From contig NC_136008.1 in NCBI RefSeq assembly GCF_048128805.1, forward strand, positions 15,520,572-15,584,571: a stretch of DNA of 64,000 nucleotides. Reading direction: 5' to 3'. The DNA comes from Centroberyx gerrardi (taxonomy: Eukaryota > Chordata > Actinopteri > Beryciformes > Berycidae). Shown here one piece after another: positions 38,001 to 47,780 of this stretch (its first letter is position 1; each line of letters begins with the position of its first letter). The notes under the pieces are model-generated. The model saw only the letters and a program-made list of their open reading frames with translations, was not told the origin of the DNA and did no database searches. The translations under genes and the position numbers were made by a program.

Positions 38001-41000
38001 CTGATTATTAGAGTTGTCTAATTACTGGTTTGTCATGTGACATGACCGCATCCTCTGCTTCTCTACAGCTCAGTGATGTGTACATAATCTATTGGATGGA
38101 TGCATCTATATGGATATTAATTCCTTTGTTTCTTATTGTAGTGGTTGTTTTTAGTGTTTTTGTGTTTATATATGCTTTTGTATCAGCTGTTTTACAAACA
38201 CTGACAAAGGCCTTGTGCCAAAATGAATCGGTTTTACTAATAAAAATCATTGTTCTCAGTACTGCTCCCTGAGAACCACACAGACAGGATAACTTTAGTC
38301 CCTCCCATTTTCCCTCATTCCAAGTGATGTAGTTTCATTCCACTACATCTAATCCATATCTCTAAATGTGCAATCACAGCCTATTGGCACAGATTCTCCA
38401 TCTGTAGGCGTCTATGGAGTCACATCAATCAAACACGTTTCTCCTTCACCAGGTGTCAGCTGTGTGCTCCTGGGACTCGTCCATCCACGACTCTGTGCAC
38501 CTCAACCGGATCACGTCTCCCAACGAGCGCATCTACCTGATCATCAAAGCCACGGTGCAGCTCAGCCACCCTGCCTCCATGGAGCTGGTGGTCCGCAAGA
38601 GGATCGCTGTCAACATCTACAACAAACAGGTTAATACCAGAAGGTTCAGCTTTCATCCCACAGCAGAGGATGTTCATGTTTTAATCATCTACCTGTTTTT
38701 TTTACTTTTTTTATACAGAGCTTCACTCAGAGCCTCAAGAGAAGAATGTCCTTAAAGAACACGCTTTACTCCTGTGGCGTGACTTACGAGATCGTTTCCA
38801 ACATACCAAAGGTACAATACTGGGCTGCTGGTTATGTTTAAAAGTATAGTATTATATCACTAAGGAATTCTTTGTTTGAAAAAATGCAAGAAAAAAATTC
38901 TGATTTGTTCTGGTCTTGTGAAGGTGTAATATGTTAAGATGGCTTTTCAAAAAAGCGGTCTTTATTTTGGCCAAACTTCTAAAGAGTGCGTGGAAAAGAA
39001 GGCAAAGTATTCTGTACCTTTAATTATGTGTAAATATTGTAATCAAGCTTGGTTTGTTGATTGTATGGGTCGCCATGTTGGACTTATGATGTCCTGTAGC
39101 GTCTTGAAAGCCCATGTGGGCTGGGCCCTTAAATGGTGCACGACACTTAAATCAAAAACAAAAAAACTTTTCAGTTGTGTTGCAAATAATCAGTTTGGAG
39201 GATTTCCTCAGCAGCCCTCTCTGTCTCTCCACCTCCCTCCACAGGCCTCAGAAGAGCCAGAGGAGAGGGAAACTCTGGCCCTCATGGCTGCCCGCGGGGA
39301 CATCGAGGAGACTCAGGATGGAGAAACCTACATAGAGAAATACACACGAGGAGTTTTGGAAGTGGAGAGCATCCTCAGTCTAGAGAGGCTGCGACAGGTA
39401 TTGTATACATTGCCATTGCAGCCATTGAAGGGAAACCAAACATGGAGACTACTTTTCAGATTGGATTGACATCTACTGGTTAAAAGCATGCTATTGCAAT
39501 TGCAATGTTGGTTACCTGTGATGTACATTACTTGTTTTGTCATGTTTTGTCATGGATCAGCCAATTGCAACCAAGATCAGCCAACAGCAGATTGCTTTTT
39601 AACCAGTAGATGTCAGTCCAACCTGAAAAGTAGTCTCTGTGTTTGGTTTCCCTTTATATTAAAATATACAACTCAGTTCAAGTGTTGCTTTGTTAGTTGC
39701 AGCTTTTTTTATGATTTACCCCGTAGTTGTGATATATAAAGCTGCACCTGATTGAATTGTCTTTTGTATTCATCTCTGCAGGCTGTGACTGTGAAGGAGG
39801 CGCTCTCTGCCAAGGGGAGACACCTGAGAAGGAGTATCAGCACACCCAACGTTCAGCATGTAAGAAACAGAGCACTCTGCACTGCCTACTGAACCACAAG
39901 GAAATAATTGGTGAATGACCATAAAATAATACAATTTGTGACGTTGATAATAACATCTGGTTTGTTGTTCTCCAGTCTTCATGTAGTAAAACAGACCTAA
40001 CTGGCTGTGAGGATGAAGACTGTAAGGTAGGTCACTCTTTTTTAAGTGTTTTTTGGTCATGTTAGACAGCACTTAACTAGTTCAAGTCATTACACCAGGG
40101 GGTTTTGCTGCTGACCACATTTTGAAGTTAGAAATATCCTGTGATCCCAAGATTTGAAATGCATGAAAATTGAAAACAAATGTGTGACAAAGTGCAAAGG
40201 GAAGATAAATCAAGTTGTTCTTGTGAGCTGGCCAATGAATATGAATAGCCTTGACTATGAATAGCCTTGTCAAACTTTGTAGCTTTCCAAGGGGCCTCTG
40301 TGTAGCCAAAAGCCATTGGCCATAATTGTTTCTTTCAAAATATAAACCATGTTTATTTTTTGGTAAGGAATTTCTCTGGGAACTCCCATTTTTATACCAG
40401 GGGACTCCTCTTGGGATTCTGACCCTACAGATGGTTAAAAATAAATTATATACAGTGTAAGAGAGACTAACTACAAATTTACCTTTAACGTCATGATACT
40501 TGGCTACAGCAACATAACCTGTGTTTTACTGTCTAGGACCATTGTGATTCTCAAGTGGACAGCTCCAGCTGCAATCTCCAGGATGGCTCCCTTTGCAGCA
40601 CACCCATCAAAAACAAGGAGAACCAAGGTAAACTGCATAAAAACACATGCATATATGACGTATCGCTAATAGACTGTATCTCGATTTCCTTATAGTGAGG
40701 AACATTCTTGGTGTTTCTGCGTTGTGACTGGATTACCTCTGCATGTTCCCACACAGGCCTGGTACCAGAGAGTCCTACGTTTTTCAACTCCAGCCCATTC
40801 AAGGTCCTCTCCCCCCAGCCACCTAAGTTCCTCAAGTCGCTGCTGCCCGTCAAAGAGGAGAACAAGGCCAAGAAGGTTCTGGAGGCCCGGCCGCTGCTGG
40901 GACAAGAGGTAAGGAGGAAGACACGTTCTCTCTCAGTCTGGAGGGAGGGAATCGTCCCCAGTTTCAGTCCCTTCCCTGTTTCTTTGTTTCTTCATTCCCT

Positions 41001-44000
41001 TGTTTCCTTGTCTCTTCCTTCATGCCTCTTCCAAACCCCATTTCTTACATTTTCCCACATCTGTCATTTTTCGTGTCAAATTGCATTCCTTGTTTTCCAC
41101 AACGTGATCTCAGTACTTCTTGTCAAAAATTACTCATCCTCTAAAGCTGCCTGATGATTACTGATGATAATGGCTTTATTGTTGTGTGACTGAAAAACAA
41201 AACCCCATACCCCATGATATGGTACCATCCGCAGTGTTGATGTTACACTGTATCGCACTGGACCGGCATGACTCACAGGAGCATGACTTCAACCAGGGAT
41301 AGCCACAACAGCTAACTCGACATATTTGGTGCTGAGATACCTCCAAACGTCTCAGACATTACAGATAAAGCAGATATAGATAATACAGATAAAGCAGTGT
41401 CAAAGTCGTATGTCTTACACTGTTGTTGGTGATGATTGGACTCTTCAGTGTATCAGATAGTTGGTAGTTTGTGGCTCTTCCAACCATTTAAACTAACTTG
41501 CATATTGGTTTTCATCAGTGCTTGAAGTGGACTAAAAAAGGTGCAAGGACTCTACAAATCAGCCTTTCAGTGGGTGCAAGGGCAAACTCTTGGGTATTAA
41601 GCTTGGTATTGCCATATATTATACAAAAGATACTACCAATAGGCCTTGTTGATGTTCACACATATTTTTCCTGTAATAAAAAGGACATGGATGTCAAATA
41701 GCAGTTGTTAACAACATTCCAATAACAAAAATATGCATGGCCCAAAGCCTCACTGTGGGATACAGTTGGGAAAATAAAGTTGCCAAGTTCGTAAACTGTT
41801 TTATACGCTTGGTAGAGTAACTTGAGTTTTATAGGAATTCAAATCAAACACAGAGAGAGAGAGAATATGAGAATAATGCACTTGCATTATTTTTTTCATA
41901 TTCTAATGTTCACCTTTTTTATACTTTTTGTTTTTCTTTCTTTCTTTATTTCATTTTTCCTTTATTTATCTATTAATTGCCCCTCTATATGCTTTGGGGG
42001 GACCGCTGTAGTACGTAACATGTTGCAGTCTGGGTAAAGAAGTCTTTTATATGAGATTACATGATAGCAAGAGCGTGACTCACATTTGCTATGGACTACA
42101 ACAGTGTGTGAGAATGAGAAAAAGAGGCTCAAGGGAGTACAAACTTTATGCACGCACAAAGGTAATGAGAAGTGACCGTACGCATTAAAAAGTACCGGTA
42201 CTCATACGGGCAAAACTTAAAACACTTCAAGCACTGGTTTTCATTAAATATTATACTGCATGCTACTAACTGTAAAACTGGCCTGCCCAGCTCCATGCAT
42301 GCTTTGTGTGTGTGAAGTGTGTGCTGTTGTTCTGACCCATCTGCAGAGCATGCGCTCATGTGTGGACAGCCCTGCACTGCTCCCCCCTCCCTGCCCCTGG
42401 CGCCGGCCCAGGGCAGGCAGCGAGGGCCACTGCAAGCCTTCCACCTCCACTTCCACCCCCACCTCCACCCCCACCAGCAGACAGCTCAGCCACACACTGC
42501 CACACACTGCTGTAAGTGTTACACACGCCAGCACACACTGCTCTAGGTCTCACACACATCGCCACACGCTAATATAAGGGCTACGCAAACTGCAACACAT
42601 TGCTCCATCACACATAGATGCACATACATACTCTTTTAATTGTCACGCACAAGCCACACGCTGCTGTGTCCCACACACACACACTGCCACACACTGCTCT
42701 ATGTTCTGCATACACACGCACACACTGGTGTAAGTATCATACCCTGCCATGAAATGTTGAAAGTGTACACACACACACACACACACACACTGCGACACTT
42801 TGCTATAAGGATTACACATACTGTTGAGCTGCACCAGCTGATGGCTCAATAAACAAACACCTAAAAGCACAGTGAATAAAACAGCATAAAGTTGACCACA
42901 TGCAAACAGAGAAAACTGTTCCACATTATGAGTGAGTAACATAAATTCATACATTCTGTCCATATTCCATCACCACATCCTACACCATTTTTCATTGTCT
43001 TCAGTCAATCTTTTACAATACAGATGATATAGGCTATGCTTCATATATGCTATAGCTGACATTGTGCCTGGTGGATTTTGTCTTGTGTCCTGCTGGTGTT
43101 GGTTTGATCAGCAGGACTCTGAGGATGAGGAGACGGACGTAGACCTGACCTTGAATCTGGACCGGGGCCCTCAGGACCACAACAGCTTCCAGCCTTACAT
43201 CCCAGAGGACTTTGCTAACTTTGAGATCTACAATGCCACTCTGGAGACTCAGGAGGGGCTTCTTGCCACTCGCTCTGACTTGAAGGGAGGCCGGTGTGGC
43301 GGAGGTGGAGGGGGAGGGGGAGGGGGAGAGAGAGAGGTGTCTCGCAGCCCCACGGCCAGCAGCTGCACTAGTGGCTACTTCTCACACAGCGCCTCCAGTG
43401 CCACGCTGTCCGACATGCCTTTCAGTGCCAGCGAGAGCTCCGACCATCTCAGCTGCACCACCAGAGACCCCTATGATCCCCTCTGCTGTCCCACTGGAAG
43501 AGGCTGCACCCCAACCAAAAGTGTTTCTGCAGGGAGCGACACCCAGCAGCCTCCTCTCTCCATGTGTGGGGGCCAGGACTTGCTCATCCCCTCAGCCTCC
43601 TTGCCTGTCAGTATTCCTAAAACATCCCCTGTGCCACACAACTGTGTTCTCAGTGCCAGCCAGGAGTTCACTGACTTTAAAGGGGCTGATGATGGTATCG
43701 GAGAGGGGGATTTAGTTCACTTTGCAGGTGGGTGGCAGGAGGAAGATTTAGATTTGCCTACTGGCCAGTTTAAGGAAGGCGATAATGTAGAAACACATGG
43801 CACTGGCAATCAACAGATCTCTGATGTCTCTGTTGTCATCAACACATCTATCCCTGAAAATGCCCCAACCCCTATATGCAAATGTCACAACAGTAAAGAC
43901 TCAAACACAACTCTAGTTTGCACCCCAGTCTCTGCCCCGGACCAAGTCCCAGCTCCGGCCGCAGCCTTAACCATACACTCTGCACCAGGATCAACTCCAG

Positions 44001-44906
44001 CCTCATGCCCAGTCACAGCCTCTGCCCCAGCCCCAGCCTCTGCCCCTTCCCCGGCCCAGCGAGGAGGAGGAGGAGAACCTCCTATCCAGGAGCCGGCCCA
44101 GGGAGATCTGCCCCATGGGAGTCCCTGTCCCAGCCCAAACCCTAGCAGTGCTGAGCCCTCAGGGGACTCCAGCGGGGATGAGAGCTCGCCTGTAGCCCAG
44201 CTTCCTGACTGGATGGCTCCTGGAGAGCAGGTCTGGGTGGGGAAGAGGAGAGGAACAGTCCACTATGTTGGAGGGGTGGAGTTTGCGAAGGGGATCTGGG
44301 TTGGTGTGCAGCTGGATCTGGCAGTGGGTAAGTCACTGTAAAGGTTTTGTTATCTAAAATGTAATTTTATATTATATAATATATTTTATATAGATAATGT
44401 TATTTATGTTATTTTGTTTACTTTGTTTGTTATCTTGGTGTACTTTTGGGAGGTTTTTGTGTTGTTTTGCTTTTGTTTTCAATGTTTTTCAATTTAAAAA
44501 AACATACAAATACGCAAAATACACATAGACATACAATGAACAGAGACTTAATACAAGGGGATGGTGAAGTATAGAGTATAAAATTACATTTTGAAATATA
44601 CAATATACATGTGAGGTGCACATGCACGAGCACATATTTGTGTAACTAGCATGCCAAATGTGTCATCAGTTATTTGCTTTTGTGAAGGAACAGATCAGAG
44701 TGAGAGAATGAAGTTCCATAACTACAAATAATCTACGAGTCGACAAATGAACTATGCCTGCTCTTCCTGTAGGTAAGCACAATGGGACTGTCCAGGGAAG
44801 AGTGTACTTCCGCTGTCCCCCAGGCCACGGTGTGTTTGTGAAGCCATCTCGTCTCACCAGAGGACCGCCCTCCATGGACACAGAACCCCAGACTCTGATC
44901 AGATAG
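5913..44906 (+). CDS. kif13a: Kinesin-3 motor KIF13A, complete, with C-terminal CAP-Gly
   Basis: KIF13A is a plus-end microtubule motor that carries AP-1/mannose-6-phosphate-receptor vesicles and recycling endosomes. Forty coding exons were read from AG/GT junctions and residue continuity; they sum to 5,991 nt, a multiple of three, giving 1,996 residues when both optional exons are used. Domain order: kinesin motor (about 5-356), neck and coiled coil, FHA (about 440-540), further coiled coil with the [19 protein letters not shown] segment, the kinesin-3 region with [12 protein letters not shown] and [17 protein letters not shown], the long DUF3694-type region, a Ser/Pro-rich tail with SGYFSHSAS, and a CAP-Gly (about 1916-1981). 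The paralogue choice rests on the start [18 protein letters not shown], on [20 protein letters not shown] and on nhlrc1/rbm24 as neighbours. The CAP-Gly itself is a KIF13B-like trait. The exons span 39 kb, far less than in mammals. Exon coordinates are given in the three block entries. Confidence 0.95.
8393..8778. mobile_element. Non-autonomous DNA transposon (hAT-like MITE)
   Basis: The left end TAGGGATGCACC and the inverted right end GGTGCATCCTTA frame 386 bases rich in GATATCGG motifs, with no transposase ORF. Ends of the type TAGGGATGCACCGAT are common on fish hAT-type MITEs as I know them. I could not see a clear 8-bp target duplication. The 83- and 94-residue ORFs across it are by-products of the repeat. 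Confidence 0.75.
13711..13777. repeat. Compound microsatellite (GT)n(GA)n
   Basis: A GT-rich run passes into an uninterrupted GA run. Several overlapping low-complexity ORFs in all frames come from it and are not genes. Confidence 0.9.
14612..14773 (+). mobile_element. tRNA-derived SINE
   Basis: A degraded polymerase III A box (TGGCTCAGTGG, from 14622) and a B box (GTTCAAATCC, 14656-14665) are followed by a tRNA-unrelated body with CCTTTGTCGCATGTGATCCC, a CT-rich tract and TATCTAATGAAGGCAAAA, ending in an A run. This arrangement is the one I associate with SINEs common in percomorph fishes. It supports the organism call. Confidence 0.8.
17738..17810. repeat. Degenerate (GAAT)n repeat
   Basis: Irregular GAAT/GGAA/GAGT units in kif13a intron 2. 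The antisense SFIHSF-type ORF is low-complexity. Confidence 0.75.
18051..18085. repeat. (CT)n microsatellite upstream of the kif13a microexon
   Basis: A pure CT run on the transcribed strand begins about 100 bases before the 13-nt microexon. CU-rich tracts of this type bind PTB-family splicing factors. Confidence 0.85.
18153..18165 (+). other. kif13a: 13-nt microexon of kif13a
   Basis: GAAACAGCCTAAG is flanked by CAAC-AG and GT-ATGT. It joins the phase-2 end of exon 2 (AAC AG) to the phase-0 start of exon 4, giving ...[17 protein letters not shown], as in vertebrate KIF13A (RKPPKVFAFD). A (CT)n tract at 18051-18085 lies about 70 bases upstream. Skipping it would shift the frame inside the motor domain, so it must be constitutive for a working motor. 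Confidence 0.85.
23729..24152. mobile_element. MITE with TTAA at both ends
   Basis: The left end AAAGGGAAGGTTCAGGATTT (23731-23750) and the reverse complement of the right end (24131-24150) agree at 17 of 20 positions. TTAA occurs at both outer borders (23729-23732 and 24149-24152), which fits a piggyBac-like TTAA target. The interior is non-coding. It lies in kif13a intron 6. Confidence 0.7.
25249..25552. repeat. (CT)n(TATC)n microsatellite just before kif13a exon 8
   Basis: About 40 bases of CT are followed by about 260 bases of TATC/TCTC units. The tract ends some 38 bases before the exon 8 acceptor. The long Leu-Ser/Ile-Tyr ORFs across it are artefacts of the repeat. It is likely to be highly length-polymorphic. 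Confidence 0.95.
27809..28040 (+). mobile_element. TTAAAGTC-ended MITE, copy A (kif13a intron 13)
   Basis: Starts TTAAAGTCCCCATGAAATG and ends CTTTAA. It shares TTTTATTTCCTGGAAAA, ACTTTTGAATGAT and ATCCTGTTTCAACAGGAAA with the copy at 58347-58742 and, reversed, with the one at 31568-31942. It is partly deleted relative to the other copies. Confidence 0.75.
28271..28328. repeat. (CACT)n microsatellite
   Basis: CACT units interspersed with CGCT variants in kif13a intron 13. Confidence 0.9.
29106..29153. repeat. (CA)n microsatellite
   Basis: A CA run with one interruption, starting about 15 bases after the exon 14 donor of kif13a. Confidence 0.9.
30724..32091. mobile_element. Non-autonomous DNA transposon with 30-bp inverted ends
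   Basis: The left end CACTCAGTATCCACTATATT and the inverted right end (32072-32091) are nearly identical. Both continue into AGGC/GCACACCT-type sequence, about 30 bases in all. The left kilobase reads like the very common fish repeat that begins TATTAGGTACACC and continues with AATTCTTCAAGGCATGGATT and GGTTGAGATCTGGAGA (TZF28-type, from memory). The 500 bases before the right end are interrupted by a second, inverted element at 31568-31942. No intact transposase. Confidence 0.8.
31568..31942 (-). mobile_element. TTAAAGTC-ended MITE, copy C, nested inside a larger element
   Basis: Reads in reverse relative to copies A and B. It has TTAAAGCTTCCTTAATG at one end, TTGAAACAG and ATTGGGGCCGGACATAAT inside, and TTTTTCATTTCAGTGTGACT then TTAA at the other end. 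It sits inside the 30724-32091 transposon, so it inserted later. Confidence 0.75.
32168..32194. repeat. (GT)n run abutting the kif13a exon 18 acceptor
   Basis: An uninterrupted TG run leads directly into TCAG and exon 18 (32198). There is almost no pyrimidine tract in the last 27 bases of the intron. Confidence 0.9.
34277..34400 (-). mobile_element. Fragment of a non-LTR retrotransposon 3' tail
   Basis: A (GAAT)n run (about 34277-34301) is followed by AACCTTTATTGCCCCTCGGG and AATTTGCTTTGCACAAAGAG. Read on the minus strand this is the GCAAATTCCCCGAGGGGCAA-TAAAG sequence plus ATTC repeats found at the 3' ends of fish LINE/SINE elements. It lies in kif13a intron 23. The family name and outer limit are uncertain. 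Confidence 0.6.
34998..35069. repeat. (CA)n microsatellite, two blocks
   Basis: Two CA runs separated by ACGTGCGTGC, about 35 bases after the kif13a exon 25 donor. Confidence 0.9.
35736..35768 (+). other. kif13a: Optional acidic cassette exon of kif13a (33 nt)
   Basis: The exon encodes [11 protein letters not shown] between an AG acceptor and a GTACCA donor, phase 0 on both sides, so it can be included or skipped without a frame change. The preceding exon ends in LDSYQ, so both end in the same four residues. From memory, KIF13B carries EEEEDMDSYQ here, while the common human KIF13A form goes straight from LDSYQ to [11 protein letters not shown]. Alternative use is inferred. Confidence 0.75.
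37664..38074. repeat. 35-nt direct repeat in kif13a intron 30
   Basis: ACATGACCNCATCCTCTGCT followed by TCTCTANNGCTCAGT occurs at 37664-37698 and again at 38040-38074, the same way round, with three differences. The two copies are 376 bases apart. Neither is near an exon border. The origin is unknown. Confidence 0.7.
39428..39654. repeat. Foldback element with 61-bp arms in kif13a intron 33
   Basis: The left arm (39428-39488), starting AAGGGAAACCAAACATGGAG, and the reverse complement of the right arm (about 39593-39654) agree at about 57 of 61 positions plus one extra base. The loop is about 105 bases. Three of the four differences would still form G-U pairs in RNA. The structure is that of a foldback MITE. 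Confidence 0.85.
42347..42511 (+). other. kif13a: Optional Ser/Pro/Thr-rich exon of kif13a (165 nt)
   Basis: Flanked by CTGC-AG and GT-AAGT and phase 0 on both sides, it encodes 55 residues starting [15 protein letters not shown] with a later run of Ser-Thr-Pro units. In human KIF13A an optional segment beginning SMPPP sits at the same place, after EARPLL..QE. The residues after the start are not conserved and the DNA is low-complexity (CCACCT units), so inclusion is likely but needs transcript support. Confidence 0.65.
42771..42791. repeat. (CA)n tract in a CA-rich block
   Basis: A short CA run inside a 300-base stretch (about 42480-42800) rich in CACACTG units, downstream of optional exon 38 of kif13a. 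Confidence 0.8.
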
Positions 44907-46510
44907 GACCCAAAGAAGGACCAGCTTTCCGAGGACTACCAGGCACCCCAGGGTGGCCCTCCGTTCCAGTGCCTACAGGGCGAACAGCAAGCTGACTTCA
45001 ATATGGCTCCTTTCCCTCCATCCCTCCTCTCACTCAAATCTCTGAACTGGCCTATTCTGTTAGTGCGTCTGCTTTGCTAAAGCGTATCTGACCTGTGCAT
45101 TTAATGAAGGTATATCCTTATTACTGTTCACTGAAAATTCACTATGCACATATCTGAGTTTTCTATCGTGTTATTTTTGATAGAGAAATTAACTTTTAAC
45201 TGGGAGTCCATATGGAAATATTATCCACATCATTTTTCTTACATTTGTTTCTGAACATTATATGATATTTTTGTAAGACAATGCATCCTCCCCTGAGGCT
45301 CAAAGTGGAGTCATCTAGGATATTAAGATTAAGAATGTACTACTGTTGATAACATTGATATTTACGTCAATATGATATGTCAGGGGTAACCAAAGAACTA
45401 GGGTTCCGTATCTGCTGTTATAAGTAATATCTTATTTTTCTAATGTATATGTGGAAACATACAACATATATCTGTGTGTCCAAGTAAAGCATAGTGCCAT
45501 ATCTCTATGACTAATGCCACATACCCTGAACCGTGGGCAAACCTGCAAAACCTGAATTGCTTTCAGTGTTTGACTGCAGTTATCATGTTGCCCGCTAGAT
45601 GTTAAATTATCTTATTGGAGTACTGTAACACTGTGGAGGAGATAATCCCCATTGCGCATGGGACTGTTGCCATTGGTGTCTGAATGCTTGCACTGGAAAG
45701 GATTCTTGGAGAGTTCACCAATTGTCTTCCATACTGGACTGATGAAACATTTCCTGTGTGATGGGACTGAAAAGCCCTGTGTTGTGTCATGACTATTATG
45801 GGCTGAACGAAGCAGCTAGGCTTTGTCCGAGGCCTGGACATACTGATGCCTTATTACCCTGTTTCTCTAAAGGCAGGCACATAAACCACAGACTACTCGA
45901 TGAGCAATGCCCCTTAACAAGGATGCATGTAGTTGACTGAGATAAAAACAAACCGAAGTGTGTGGACCTGAAGCCTGTGTATGACGTGATGCCCAGAGGC
46001 ATTCAAAATGCCATCCAACCTCGTTGACCGATTCATTGAATACCTTTCTGACTGATTGTCCATCTGCATTTTATATGTTCATTGACTAATGTGTAACACT
46101 AAATATTTTCAAAGGTACTCAAAAATGCCAACTTTTTTTTTTTTTTTTACATGGAGGATTGGATGAATGGGTGATGGACGATCAGGTTACCGAAGATGGT
46201 GCAAAAGTAGTTTAGTATGGAGAAACGTTGTCCTATGAACTTATATTTTTATGGAAGTGGTGAACTGTGGAACTGATTAGAAATAGAGTTATATATTCAA
46301 GCTGTAATTTCAAGTAAATGAAAGAAACCCAAGACCTTACTTTAAAGAAGAGATCAAAGCTGCTCTCCCTCACAAGGAGTTGTAAATAGAAATGTATTTG
46401 AACATAGTATTTACAATATTATAATGTACAGAATTGTATTTATAATGTATCTCAACAAACTGTTTTAATTGGTACAAAATGTTCTAGAATAGAACGTTTA
46501 CAATCGAAGT
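44907..46510 (+). other. kif13a: kif13a 3' UTR
   Basis: No coding sequence is recognised after TAG 44904-44906. The stretch is moderately AT-rich with a T run at about 46132-46148. I find no canonical AATAAA before the MITE that starts at 46599. The end is therefore placed only loosely, near a GT-rich patch at about 46508-46520. Confidence 0.45.
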
Positions 46511-46598
46511 GCTGTGTTGTCTCTTCTTTTAGCTCACTTGAACTTGACCTTATTTGTTTCCAGGAAATGACCAGTGAACTACTGTTTTATTATAGCAA

Positions 46599-47172
46599 AC
46601 AGTGGCTATAAAAAGTATTAACCCCAATGACTTTTTGTGCATTTTCTTGCATTACAAAATTAGCTCAAAATGAATTTATTTGGAAATTTTGGTCAACAAT
46701 CTACAGAAAGTACTCTTTTCTTATTTTCTATCAAGATGGTCTAGAAATATAAGAAAACGTGAAGTATTAACATCCATTAACAGCAAAATCTAGGAAGAAT
46801 TATCCCACATTCCTTCAGTACTATCTATGCCATTAAGATGTTAAAGGACCTGGGATAATACTTCAAATTTGAGCAATTTTGAAATGAAACTGCAGTCAAA
46901 ATGTCTTACTATTACCTAAAGATGAAGAATAAATAATGCCTAATAGTGCCTAATGTTTTTACCACTAAGACAATATCGCTCAAGTGAGTAATGGGAGTGA
47001 ATAATTTTCCAAACTAGATTGTACTTTTAATGAAATTCTATTACTTTTATTACATATATTTCTTGAATTTCCACCCACAGTGATAGAAAAGACTATGAAT
47101 ATATTTTAGACAAAAAAAAATCACAGGAAAATGGGCAGAAAGTCAAGGGGAATGAAATTTTATAGCCACTGT
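46599..47172. mobile_element. Tc1/mariner-like MITE downstream of kif13a
   Basis: The left end ACAGTGGCTATAAAAAGTAT and the inverted right end (rc ACAGTGGCTATAAAATTTCA) continue to match, with gaps, over about 45 bases, including CCCC, GACTTT and GCATTTTC/GCCCATTTTCC. The right border reads CACTGTA, fitting a TA target. There is no transposase ORF in 574 bases. Confidence 0.75.
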
Positions 47173-47339
47173 ACACAACATGGACCCGTGTATCAGTAGA
47201 GTATCAGTTTGTTTCATTTGTTGGAGATCACTTACGATGTGTCCTGAGTGAGATGTCAACAGTGATGTTTGCTCCACTTTATGGCTTTTCAATATAAGGC
47301 AAGGCTGATGTAAAAAGAAACAAGTAAACATGTCCTCCA

Positions 47340-47780
47340 CGGATGATGCAGGCGCCCCTTGGGCCAATCAGTGATAAGATGCATCATCCCACCAAGTTGG
47401 ACCGGTGGCATCGGAGACATCACATTTCAGTTAAAAAATTGTGACCTTTAATTCTAGTTCCCCCATTAAGCCAACCAGTGTACAAGGCCTTTCAAAGTTA
47501 AAAATGTAATAGTAGCGCCCCCATCCTGCCAGTCAGTGTACTTTATAAACACCAGAACATGCCAAAATGCATCATTCCTCCAAGTTTCGTCAAAGTTTTG
47601 TCTGAGATATTGCGTTTAAGTTAAAATGTATTTTTACCTTTATTAGTGCGCCCTAATTAGGCCAATCAGTGTATTTTTCCAGAACGCTGGAACACAGTCA
47701 AAATCAGACCAGTAGTGTCTGAAATATCACCAGACATATCAAGTCCACTAGGAGAGATATAACTATACAGACTATCATGA
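47340..47780 (-). repeat. Degenerate tandem repeat, unit about 150-170 bp, also found in grina
   Basis: GCGCC(C)CC..T..GGCCAATCAGTG followed by ATGCATCATCCC.CCAAGTT and a GTCTGAGATAT-like segment recurs at least three times. The same unit lies in the opposite orientation at 59310-59830 in the last intron of grina. Confidence 0.7.

Larger units (their letters stand above)
36776..44906 (+). other. kif13a: kif13a tail exons 27-40, ending in CAP-Gly
   Basis: Exons: 36776-36875, 37031-37157, 37253-37308, 37396-37520, 38453-38629, 38719-38811, 39245-39397, 39782-39859, 39976-40026, 40537-40627, 40757-40908, 42347-42511 (optional), 43115-44327 and 44773-44906 (TAG 44904-44906). The first part has [30 protein letters not shown] and the [27 protein letters not shown] and [17 protein letters not shown] motifs of KIF13A. 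The 1.2-kb exon 39 encodes an acidic start ([11 protein letters not shown]), a poly-Gly tract, [26 protein letters not shown] and a long Ala/Pro/Ser-rich spacer. Exons 39 and 40 together encode the CAP-Gly. Confidence 0.93.

Noticed and set aside
42244-42577. A separate small gene overlapping kif13a exon 38
   Set aside because: The acceptor, donor and phase fit an optional kif13a exon; longer ORFs in other frames are low-complexity.
5913-44906. Calling the kinesin kif13b because of its CAP-Gly domain
   Set aside because: The motor start, FHA region ([20 protein letters not shown]), tail motifs and nhlrc1/rbm24 neighbours all fit KIF13A as I recall the two human proteins. The CAP-Gly is better explained as ancestral.
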